Below, piece after piece: positions 1 to 6,205 of a DNA stretch of 6,881 bases; position 1 is the first letter of the stretch; each line of letters opens with the position of its first letter. The notes under the pieces were generated by a model. The model searched no databases. It was given only the letters and a program-made list of their open reading frames with translations, and was not told where the DNA came from. Origin of the DNA: a bacterium. Its GTDB lineage: Bacteria > JAMCPX01. Position numbers and translations under genes: made by a program. The stretch is from contig DAHXOM010000047.1 in NCBI GenBank assembly GCA_027364825.1, forward strand, positions 1 through 6,881, given 5' to 3'.

Positions 1-1057
1 CAAATAATTTTTTGTACTGGCCGTAGCCTTCCTTGTCCAGGTCTTCTTTGGGGATGAACCGCAGGGAAGCCGAGTTTATGCAATACCTCAGTCCTGCGGG
101 CTTCGGACCGTCATCAAAAACATGTCCCAGATGCGAGCCTGCCGTGCTCTCCACCTCCGTTCTGACCATGAAGTGGCTGGTATCTTTCTTCTCGATGATA
201 TTGCCCGGCACCAGCGGTTTTGTGAAGCTCGGCCAGCCTGTTCCGGAATCAAACTTGTCATTGGAACTGAACAAGGGCTCTCCTGAAACGATGTCCACAT
301 ATATGCCTTCACGGTGGTTGTTCCAGTATGCGTTGTCAAACGGCTTTTCAGTACCGCACTCCTGCGTGACCTTGTATTGCAGAGGGGTGAGCTTCTTTTT
401 CAGCTCTTCGTTTGAGGGCTTTTCATTACCCCACTGTTTTTCAAGATATGCATCACGTCCGGAACCAATCCTGTAAAGCTTGTACCGTATCGGATCCTTT
501 TTGTAATAGTCCTGATGGTAGTTCTCCGCAGGATAGAATTGTGTGAACTTTATGATCTTTGTCACTATCGGTTTGTCAAAATGCCATAGCTTTGCAGTCT
601 CTTCTTTTGATTTTTCCGCGAGCTGTTGCTCTTCATCCGTTTGATAGAAGATTGCAGTTTTGTACTGAGAGCCACGGTCAACGAACTGCCCGCCGCTGTC
701 GGTCGGGTCTATCTGCCTCCAGTATACGTCGAGGATCTGACGATACGTAATCTTTGACGGGTCATAAGTCACCTGTATTGCCTCATAATGTCCTGTCGTT
801 CCGGAGGAAACCTCCTCGTAAGTCGGATTTATTGTTTTTCCCCCTGTATATCCCGATACAACCTTTACCACGCCGTTGACGTGTTCAAACGGTGAAACCA
901 TACACCAGAAACACCCCCCTGCAAAGGTAGCGGTTTTCAATCCCTTCTCCCGGGTTAATTCCTTTGTTTCTGAATCGGCACTCTTTGATTCGCGGAAGTA
1001 AGCTGCACCGAAAGCAATGAGAGAACCTGCTATAACTGCAATAAATGTCTTCATCAT
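1..1057 (-). CDS. msrAB: Bifunctional peptide methionine sulfoxide reductase MsrA/MsrB, exported or membrane-anchored (3' end cut by window)
   Basis: This enzyme reduces both S- and R-methionine sulfoxide in oxidised proteins. The reverse-strand frame stays open for 352 codons from ATG at 1057 to the window edge, and only the last few residues seem to be missing. Residues 3-19 form a basic-hydrophobic N-terminus, either a signal peptide or an anchor, so the catalytic part should lie outside the cytoplasm. The MsrA domain (about 43-195) carries GGCFWC with catalytic Cys49, the TGHYEA motif and AENYHQDY. The MsrB domain (about 220-350) carries FDSGTGWPSF, GSHLGHVFDDGP and RYCINSASLRF with catalytic Cys326. 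The usual MsrB resolving Cys is Thr273; Cys234 in VTQECGTE may replace it. The zinc CxxC pairs are absent, as is common in MsrAB fusions. A second ATG at 1054 is an alternative start, and neither has a clear Shine-Dalgarno. The gene is divergent from the acyl-CoA dehydrogenase. The family assignment is secure; the location is inferred. Confidence 0.95.
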   Translation of the reverse strand, partial: MMKTFIAVIAGSLIAFGAAYFRESKSADSETKELTREKGLKTATFAGGCFWCMVSPFEHVNGVVKVVSGYTGGKTINPTYEEVSSGTTGHYEAIQVTYDPSKITYRQILDVYWRQIDPTDSGGQFVDRGSQYKTAIFYQTDEEQQLAEKSKEETAKLWHFDKPIVTKIIKFTQFYPAENYHQDYYKKDPIRYKLYRIGSGRDAYLEKQWGNEKPSNEELKKKLTPLQYKVTQECGTEKPFDNAYWNNHREGIYVDIVSGEPLFSSNDKFDSGTGWPSFTKPLVPGNIIEKKDTSHFMVRTEVESTAGSHLGHVFDDGPKPAGLRYCINSASLRFIPKEDLDKEGYGQYKKLF

Positions 1058-1075
1058 GGTGTAATAATAATGTTC

Positions 1076-1092
1076 ATTGTAATGATTACAAT
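1076..1092. promoter_or_regulatory. Fur-family (PerR/Zur-like) operator candidate upstream of msrAB
   Basis: ATTGTAATGATTACAAT is a perfect inverted repeat with 8-bp arms around a single G, ending 18 bp before the msrAB start. The 7-1-7 geometry is that of Fur-superfamily boxes. From memory, the core agrees with the Bacillus PerR consensus (TTATAATNATTATAA) at 12 of 14 defined positions, and equally well with Zur (TCGTAATNATTACGA). A TACAAT hexamer that could be the minus-strand -10 lies inside it (1076-1081), so binding would be expected to repress msrAB. PerR fits best with an oxidative-repair enzyme, but the sequence alone does not decide between family members. Confidence 0.55.
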
Positions 1093-1182
1093 CAAGATGA
1101 ATTCATAAATCCGTAACATTTTCGGTTATCTTGCACATCGAAATACTGTTGAAATACAGCAATACCATGCTTCATATTTTGC

Positions 1183-1212
1183 TTGCATTCATTTTTACGG
1201 GTGTGGTATACA
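1183..1212 (+). promoter_or_regulatory. Sigma70-type promoter of the acyl-CoA dehydrogenase gene
   Basis: A TTGCAT -35 hexamer (1183-1188) is separated by 18 bp from a TATACA -10 hexamer (1207-1212). The transcription start would fall near 1219, inside the palindrome at 1214-1231 and about 26 nt before the ATG. The call rests on hexamer match and position only. Confidence 0.5.
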
Positions 1213-1213
1213 A

Positions 1214-1231
1214 TGAATGAATATTCATTCA
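1214..1231. promoter_or_regulatory. FadR (TetR-family) type operator candidate
   Basis: TGAATGAATATTCATTCA is a perfect 18-bp palindrome. It fits every position of the Bacillus subtilis FadR (YsiA) box as I recall it, TGAATGAMTANTCATTCA. It lies just after the -10 hexamer and one base before the AGGAG ribosome binding site (1233-1237) of a fatty acyl-CoA dehydrogenase, the kind of target FadR represses in Bacillus. No TetR-family regulator gene is inside the window, so the repressor would be encoded elsewhere. Confidence 0.65.
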
Positions 1232-1244
1232 AAGGAGAAGAAAA

Positions 1245-3065
1245 ATGAGTAAAGAAGCTATAGCAAAACCCATTGGCGGTGGTTTTTTGCTCGAACCGAC
1301 AACAGCAAAGGACATCTTTGTTCCGGAAGAGTTTACCGAAGAGCAATTAAGTTTTGCGGATACTGCCGATGATTTTATGGTGAAAGAAGTTCTTCCTCTG
1401 GAGGATCAATTGGAGGATCACGACAAGAAGATAGAATTAAACACCAAACTGATGAAAAAAGCCGGAGAACTCGGTCTTTTGATGATCGAGATCCCCGAGG
1501 AATTCGGCGGTCTTGGAATGAATCTGTCCACAGCATTAAGGGTCTCGGAGGCGATAGCGAAGTCGGGTGCCTTTGCCGGATCAATCCTCGCACACAACGG
1601 TATCGGTACATTACCCATCGTCTATTTCGGGAATGAAGAGCAGAAAAAGAAATACCTTCCGAAACTGGCAAGCGGAGAAATGATAGCTGCCTATGGTCTT
1701 ACGGAAACAGGATATGGGTCAGATGCGCTCAGTGCCAAAACCAAGGCTGTTTTGAGCAAGGACGGAAAGTATTATACACTGAACGGTGAAAAACAATTTA
1801 TAACGAATGCAGGCTTTGCCGATGTCTTTATTGTATATGCAAAGATAGACGGCGAGAAGTTTACTGCCTTTATCGTTGAAAAAACCTTTGAAGGTTTGTC
1901 AACAGGTAAGGAAGAAAATAAAATGGGAATCAAGGGTTCTTCTACAAGGCCTGTCATATTGAACGATGTCAAGGTACCCGTAGAAAACGTACTCGGAGAG
2001 ATCGGTAAAGGACATCAGTCCGCTCTGGGAGTACTGGATATAGGACGTTTAAAGCTCGGTGTCGCATCAACAGGCGGTTCAAAGGAAGTGATAAAGCAGG
2101 TAGCCCAGTACACGAACCAGAGAATACAGTTCGGACAGCCCATTTCGAGCTTCGGCATGATCCGGAGGAAACTCGCAGACATGATGATTAAGGTATATGC
2201 CTCCGAAAGTATGTCATACAGGACATCAGGCATGATCGATAATGCAGTCCATGCACTCGACCATAAGGCACCTGACTACAGTAAGATGGCCGCAAAGATA
2301 TTCGAGGATTATGATATTGAGGCATCGATCATGAAGGTGTACGGTTCAGAGATACTCGGGTTCGTCGTTGACGAAGGTGTTCAGAGCCTCGGCGGCTACG
2401 GATACATAGAAGAATATAAAGTAGCAAGAGCGTACCGGGATGCGAGAATCAACAGGATCTTCGAAGGTACGAATGAAATTAACCGCTTGCTCATACCAGG
2501 GGCCATTGCAAAGAAGTCCATGAAGGGTGAGCTTGATTTTATGGGCAAATTCAGTGAAATCAGCGCTGAAACAGAATCCGGCAAGGTCAATAAGAAACCG
2601 GAATCCGGTTTCCTCGGTCTTGAAAAACTGGCAACAGATATAGCCAAGAAAATAACTGTTTATACCACCGGTGTAGCTGTCCAGAAATACATGGCTGCTC
2701 TGATGGACAGGGCGTTTCAGTTCGGGAGAGGCGAGTACATATTTGAACAGCTGGCCAATATGATCATAGATGTTTATGCCATGGATTCCGTAGTAATGAG
2801 AACACTCAAGTTAAAAGATATGAAAGGCGAGCCGGCAGTGTCGATACCGGTACTCCTAACCCGCGCCCTTGTTTATGAGACTCTGAACAGGGTAACTCTT
2901 ACGGCACGGCAGGTACTTGGCGATGTGGCTGAGGATAATGCGGCGGAATTTGCAGGTTATGAAAAGGCGTTATCAGGACTTGTGTTTACCTATCCCTTGA
3001 ATGTATCGGGTATAAAGGATAAGATAGCTCTGCATATCATTGAAAAAGAAAGTTACTCGTTGTAA
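1245..3065 (+). CDS. Acyl-CoA dehydrogenase, VLCAD/FadE-like long form
   Basis: This FAD enzyme performs the first, alpha-beta dehydrogenation step of fatty acyl-CoA beta-oxidation and passes electrons to electron-transfer flavoprotein. Its 606 residues exceed the roughly 380 of short- and medium-chain dehydrogenases and match the long VLCAD/ACAD9 and Bacillus FadE layout. The N-terminal helical domain spans about 30-145. The middle beta domain (about 148-255) contains the FAD/substrate motif YGLTETGYGSDA (150-161). The C-terminal helical domain (about 260-420) ends with RIFEGTNEINR, where Glu407 aligns with the VLCAD catalytic base. Residues after about 430 form the extra helical extension that in VLCAD mediates dimer or membrane contact. 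The start has AGGAG 7 nt upstream. The gene appears monocistronic, with its own promoter, operator and terminator. Long-chain specificity is inferred from length and architecture; a branched or aromatic acyl-CoA substrate remains possible. Confidence 0.93.
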   Translation: MSKEAIAKPIGGGFLLEPTTAKDIFVPEEFTEEQLSFADTADDFMVKEVLPLEDQLEDHDKKIELNTKLMKKAGELGLLMIEIPEEFGGLGMNLSTALRVSEAIAKSGAFAGSILAHNGIGTLPIVYFGNEEQKKKYLPKLASGEMIAAYGLTETGYGSDALSAKTKAVLSKDGKYYTLNGEKQFITNAGFADVFIVYAKIDGEKFTAFIVEKTFEGLSTGKEENKMGIKGSSTRPVILNDVKVPVENVLGEIGKGHQSALGVLDIGRLKLGVASTGGSKEVIKQVAQYTNQRIQFGQPISSFGMIRRKLADMMIKVYASESMSYRTSGMIDNAVHALDHKAPDYSKMAAKIFEDYDIEASIMKVYGSEILGFVVDEGVQSLGGYGYIEEYKVARAYRDARINRIFEGTNEINRLLIPGAIAKKSMKGELDFMGKFSEISAETESGKVNKKPESGFLGLEKLATDIAKKITVYTTGVAVQKYMAALMDRAFQFGRGEYIFEQLANMIIDVYAMDSVVMRTLKLKDMKGEPAVSIPVLLTRALVYETLNRVTLTARQVLGDVAEDNAAEFAGYEKALSGLVFTYPLNVSGIKDKIALHIIEKESYSL

Positions 3066-3097
3066 GTATACAGAATAGATTTTGTTTGTTTATGTCT

Positions 3098-3130
3098 TCA
3101 GGGGTTCAATTCATTGAACCCCTGATTTTT
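3098..3130 (+). terminator. Rho-independent terminator after the acyl-CoA dehydrogenase
   Basis: A perfect 12-bp stem (3098-3109 with 3114-3125, TCAGGGGTTCAA pairing with TTGAACCCCTGA) closes a 4-nt loop, TTCA, and runs into TTTTT at 3126-3130. It lies 33 nt after the dehydrogenase stop codon and 20 nt before the next start. Confidence 0.92.
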
Positions 3131-3150
3131 CTCTTGGGGGGCGTGTGAGT

Positions 3151-4014
3151 ATGGTTCATGACATAGAAAGATTATTAAAGCCGCTCAGCAACGATAATAC
3201 GTCGGGGTCTGCACAAATAGCTTTGTTTGCTATCAAACTAATCCGGAGAATGGTCAAACGTACGGATACGAGGGTATCCCCCGGTTTCTGCAAACTCATA
3301 TCCGAACAGCTCATCTCTGCCCAGCCTTCCATGGGTATTATGCTGAACCTTGCGTACGGTATCGGGAAGATGGCCGGTACTGCACAACGAAAGGACATAG
3401 TACTCTATCTTGACGGATTTGAAACGGCAATGCAGGAACACGCCCGTATTATCGCGGTAAAAGTATCTGGCCTGCTGAAAAAAGTGAACGTGGTGATGAC
3501 CTATTCCTCAAGCTCTACCGTGCTTGAAAGTTTTAAATACGCATACATGCATGGCTCAAAGTTCAGGGTAGTAGTCCTTGAATCAAGACCGATGAATGAA
3601 GGCAGGGACATGATGCTGCATCTTGTAAAGGCATTGATACCCGTTACCTATGTGACGGACGCGGCCGGTATGAGCATGCTTGCATCGGAAGATATCGATG
3701 CCGTGCTTATCGGCGGTGATGCCATGTATGGGAACGGATTTGTCTGCAAGACAGGCTCACGCGCAATAGCCGAACTCTGTAATAAAAAGGGAGTGCATTT
3801 GTACGGCTTGTGCGGGACCGAAAAGATCATACCGGAGCAGTTGTATAACAGGTTTGTTGTTTTGGATAGGCCTGCGAAAGATTTGACGGAATTTAAAAAT
3901 AAATTTGCTGCGGTCATCAACAGATACTTCGAGATCGTGCCGCTGGACATGTTTACAAAGATTATCACGAATTCCGGACAATCGGTCATGCTGTCCGGCA
4001 GGACTTCCCGGTAG
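3151..4014 (+). CDS. eIF2B / MtnA-family (IF-2B superfamily) protein, function unknown
   Basis: The 287-residue product belongs to the superfamily that includes eIF2B alpha/beta/delta, methylthioribose-1-phosphate isomerase (MtnA) and archaeal ribose-1,5-bisphosphate isomerase. An N-terminal helical part (about 1-105) precedes a Rossmann-like core. Core signatures are TYSSSSTVLE (117-126), ESRPMNEGRD (144-153) and GGDAMYGNGFVCKTGS (188 onward), whose Asp190 matches the acidic catalytic residue of the isomerases. The catalytic Cys of MtnA appears to be replaced by Ser in the TYSSSS segment, so isomerase activity is doubtful and ligand binding or another reaction is possible. The frame also permits GTG at 3145, but the G-run at 3136-3141 is only 3 nt from it and 9 nt from ATG 3151, so I prefer the ATG. 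No partner gene of purine salvage or methionine salvage is adjacent. The superfamily call is firm; the role is not known. Confidence 0.82.
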   Translation: MVHDIERLLKPLSNDNTSGSAQIALFAIKLIRRMVKRTDTRVSPGFCKLISEQLISAQPSMGIMLNLAYGIGKMAGTAQRKDIVLYLDGFETAMQEHARIIAVKVSGLLKKVNVVMTYSSSSTVLESFKYAYMHGSKFRVVVLESRPMNEGRDMMLHLVKALIPVTYVTDAAGMSMLASEDIDAVLIGGDAMYGNGFVCKTGSRAIAELCNKKGVHLYGLCGTEKIIPEQLYNRFVVLDRPAKDLTEFKNKFAAVINRYFEIVPLDMFTKIITNSGQSVMLSGRTSR

Positions 4015-4021
4015 ATTCTTC

Positions 4022-4050
4022 TTGACAATTACATAACATTATCATCTATT
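4022..4050 (+). promoter_or_regulatory. Sigma70 promoter of the MarR/ABC operon
   Basis: A perfect TTGACA -35 (4022-4027) is followed after 17 bp by TCTATT (4045-4050, four of six -10 consensus bases). The predicted transcription start near 4057 is only about 7 nt before the MarR start codon, implying a near-leaderless message. The related motifs TAAC-ATTATC (4034-4043) and TAAC-AAT-ATTATC (4050-4062) flank the -10 and may be regulator half-sites. Confidence 0.6.
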
Positions 4051-4063
4051 AACAATATTATCT

Positions 4064-4534
4064 ATGCATAATGAATTGAAAACGGCAAAAAGGCTTTTGG
4101 AAATAATACCGCTCTCCATGGCACGAGTGCGCGCCGAGATGCGCTCCTGTATTCCTGCGAATTTGAGTGTCCCTCATTTCAGAATACTGGGCAGTATCAT
4201 GCGGGGAAAAACACTCGTTAACGAGATTGCACAGCACCACGGCGTCAGCCAGCCCTCCATGTCCAGGAGTGTAGACAGCCTGGTAAAGCGAGGGCTGATA
4301 GAGAGAAGCCATGAGTCCGAGGATCGCAGACAGACACCTCTCCGGCTGACAAAAAAAGGTTCCGGACTTTTTCGTAAGATAAAAACTGCAACGGAAAGAA
4401 GACTGAGCAGGAGAATTTTAATACTGGATTCGAAAAGCCGCAATGCACTCTTACAGGGATTGGACGAACTTGAAAAACTATTTTCCATGAATATCGGACT
4501 GGTTGCTCCCCCCCGCAAAGGAAGAAGAATATGA
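4064..4534 (+). CDS. MarR-family transcriptional regulator
   Basis: This 156-residue protein is predicted to be a dimeric winged-helix repressor acting on its own operon. The DNA-binding core covers about 36-98: TLVNEIAQHHGVSQPSMSRSV gives the helix-turn-helix, followed by SLVKRGLIERS and the wing motif SEDRRQTPLRLTKKG with Asp87-Arg88-Arg89, the typical MarR DxRR element. Flanking helices at both ends would form the dimer interface. No Shine-Dalgarno precedes the ATG, in agreement with the near-leaderless transcript predicted from the promoter. The stop overlaps the start of the exporter ATPase gene (ATGA), so the regulator and transporter should be translated in a coupled way. MarR proteins in this setting commonly respond to phenolic or lipophilic ligands; the ligand here cannot be read from the sequence. 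Confidence 0.92.
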   Translation: MHNELKTAKRLLEIIPLSMARVRAEMRSCIPANLSVPHFRILGSIMRGKTLVNEIAQHHGVSQPSMSRSVDSLVKRGLIERSHESEDRRQTPLRLTKKGSGLFRKIKTATERRLSRRILILDSKSRNALLQGLDELEKLFSMNIGLVAPPRKGRRI

Positions 4535-5385
4535 AAACGTATACTGCCGGGATATCAAATCCGGACGATACAAAGATGCCCGCGGGTTATTCATCGGCAA
4601 TCGAAACACATGAACTCACCCGGAAATTTGGAGACTTTACTGCGGTAGATTCGATTAATCTTCATGTTCCATCGGGTAGGATCTTCGGCTTAATCGGTCC
4701 GAACGGGGCCGGAAAAACTACCACGATAAAAATGCTGACGACCCTTCTGGAGCCTACGTCGGGGACTGCAAAGGTTGCAGGTTTCGATGTGCATTCTTCC
4801 TCAAAAGAAGTGAGAAAAAGGATCGGATATGTACCCCAGATGCTTTCCGCAGACGGTGGACTCACCGCTTACGAAAACCTTATGCTCTCGGCGAAGCTTT
4901 ACGGCATGAAACGGTCTGATCGAAAAGCGAGAGTTGAGGATGCACTGAATTTTATGAATCTCAGCGAATCTTCGAATAAGCTTGTAAAGGCGTATTCAGG
5001 CGGTATGATCCGGAGACTCGAACTTGCCCAGGCAATGCTCCATATGCCGTCCGTTTTGTTTCTGGATGAGCCTACCATAGGATTGGATCCTGTTGCCCGC
5101 CGGGTGGTCTGGGAACGGCTTATCGCATTGAGGAAAGAGTACGGAATGACCATACTGATAACCACGCATGACATGGAAGAGGCTGACAGGCTTTGCGATG
5201 AGATAGCCCTCATGCACCGGGGCAAAATAACAATTTCCGGGAGTCCCGCTGATCTGAAAACTTCTGTAGGAACCGATGCCAATCTGGACGATGTATTTGT
5301 CCATTACAGCGGAGGCGTTATAGAGGAAGGAGGGAATTATCGTGATGTCAGAAAAACACGCAGAACGGCAAACCGGCTGGCTTAG
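4531..5385 (+). CDS. ABC transporter ATP-binding protein, DrrA-like export type
   Basis: This 284-residue cytoplasmic ATPase should power the permease encoded next. All nucleotide-binding elements are intact: Walker A GPNGAGKTT (56-64, Lys62), Q-loop Gln103 in YVPQM, signature YSGGM (155-159), Walker B VLFLDEPTIGLDP (Asp179, Glu180) and H-loop His213 in TTHDMEEAD. The order and spacing match the ABC-2 exporter subfamily (daunorubicin DrrA, CcmA-like annotation). About 20 extra residues precede the domain, and the C-terminus is short and polar without the longer extension of many DrrA proteins. The start ATG overlaps the MarR stop (ATGA) and has AGGA 8 nt upstream. The last 44 nt overlap the permease gene. 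The substrate is unknown; drug or lipid export is inferred from the family and the MarR gene. Confidence 0.95.
   Translation: MKTYTAGISNPDDTKMPAGYSSAIETHELTRKFGDFTAVDSINLHVPSGRIFGLIGPNGAGKTTTIKMLTTLLEPTSGTAKVAGFDVHSSSKEVRKRIGYVPQMLSADGGLTAYENLMLSAKLYGMKRSDRKARVEDALNFMNLSESSNKLVKAYSGGMIRRLELAQAMLHMPSVLFLDEPTIGLDPVARRVVWERLIALRKEYGMTILITTHDMEEADRLCDEIALMHRGKITISGSPADLKTSVGTDANLDDVFVHYSGGVIEEGGNYRDVRKTRRTANRLA
5328..5333 (+). promoter_or_regulatory. Ribosome binding site deciding the permease start
   Basis: A full AGGAGG lies within the 3' end of the ATPase gene, 8 nt before GTG 5342 and 11 nt before ATG 5345. It supports internal initiation of the permease inside the overlapping upstream gene; the GTG spacing is the better of the two. 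Confidence 0.7.
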
Positions 5386-6166
5386 TTCTTTTTTTCTTGT
5401 TGAGTTTTTCCGGGAAAGCCTGGCCATCTCCGAGGTTGAAATAAAGAAGCTTCTCCGTGATCCTACCGAGCTCTTTACGCGTGCGGTCCAGCCTGTGCTG
5501 TGGCTGGTGATATTCGGTCAGGTATTCAGCCGTGTCCGGGGCATACCGACAGGCCGGGTGACATATCTTGCCTTCTTGACCCCCGGGATCCTTGCGCAGA
5601 GTGTTTTGTTCAGTGCCATATTTTATGGGATCGCCGTTATTTGGGAAAGGGACCTCGGTATTATCCACAAGCTTATGGTAAGTCCTGCGCACCGCACCTC
5701 ACTCGTCCTGGGGAAGGCAGTTTCATCAGGATTCAGGGGATTGGTCCAGGTAGTGATTATTTATGTTCTGGCGCTTGTCATGGGCATTTCGCTCCGCTGG
5801 GAGCCCTGGGCAATCGGCGGTGTTTTATTGAGCGTTGTCCTGGGATCGGCAATTTTTTCTACCTTTTCATTGGTTATTGCGTGCATCGTGAAAACGCGTG
5901 AGCGCTTTATGGGTATAGGGCAGATTCTGACCATGCCTCTTTTCTTTGCGAGCAATGCAATTTATCCCCTGGAACTCATGCCTCCATGGCTGAGGTGGTT
6001 TGCGAGATTTAATCCATTGACCTATCTTGTAGATGCCCTTCGCAGCCTCATGATTCAAGGCGGGCATAGCGTTCACAGCTTTGGTTTTGATCTCGTTGTC
6101 ATGGTATCCGTTTTTATCGTTTTTCTCCTGACGGCCAGGCGTCTGTATCCAACCCTGATACAGTAA
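5342..6166 (+). CDS. ABC-2 type transporter permease, DrrB-like
   Basis: This 274-residue inner-membrane protein should form the exporter channel, as a dimer with two copies of the preceding ATPase. After an amphipathic N-terminal region (about 17-45, with KKLLRDP, typical of ABC-2 permeases), six hydrophobic segments are visible at about 47-63, 76-101, 121-148, 156-182, 189-208 and 249-266. The family hallmark lies at 201-234: FFASNAIYPLELMPPWLRWF followed by NPLTYLVDALR. The WERDLGIIHKLMVSP segment after the second helix is the expected coupling region. Start choice is GTG 5342 or ATG 5345, differing by one residue. The reading frame shares 44 nt with the ATPase gene. No terminator hairpin was found after the stop. 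Confidence 0.94.
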   Translation: MMSEKHAERQTGWLSSFFLVEFFRESLAISEVEIKKLLRDPTELFTRAVQPVLWLVIFGQVFSRVRGIPTGRVTYLAFLTPGILAQSVLFSAIFYGIAVIWERDLGIIHKLMVSPAHRTSLVLGKAVSSGFRGLVQVVIIYVLALVMGISLRWEPWAIGGVLLSVVLGSAIFSTFSLVIACIVKTRERFMGIGQILTMPLFFASNAIYPLELMPPWLRWFARFNPLTYLVDALRSLMIQGGHSVHSFGFDLVVMVSVFIVFLLTARRLYPTLIQ

Positions 6167-6205
6167 CTCTTTGCCTGTTTTCAAATGCATTCCTTTTGGG
6201 GGCGA

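Noticed and set aside
33..476. 147-codon plus-strand open frame at the left edge
   Set aside because: It is antisense to the conserved MsrB domain of msrAB, and its translation resembles no family; the minus-strand frame carries all the motifs.
1057..1077. Seven-codon ATG...TGA frame overlapping the msrAB start, considered as a leader peptide
   Set aside because: It has no ribosome binding site and no regulatory residue pattern; chance is the simpler explanation.
3993..4004. GTCC-GGCA-GGAC small inverted repeat at the end of the eIF2B-like gene, considered as a terminator
   Set aside because: The stem is only 4 bp, lies inside the coding sequence and has no T-tract.
3648..4028. 126-codon minus-strand open frame
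   Set aside because: It is antisense to the conserved GGDAMYGNG region of the eIF2B-like gene, with no ribosome binding site or family signature.
4063..4070. TATGCATA palindrome covering the MarR start codon
   Set aside because: Eight bases of self-complementary AT-rich sequence are expected by chance, and the flanks do not extend the symmetry.
5500..5901. 133-codon plus-strand open frame inside the permease gene
   Set aside because: It lies wholly within the permease gene in another frame, and its Cys- and Gly-rich translation has no recognisable domain.
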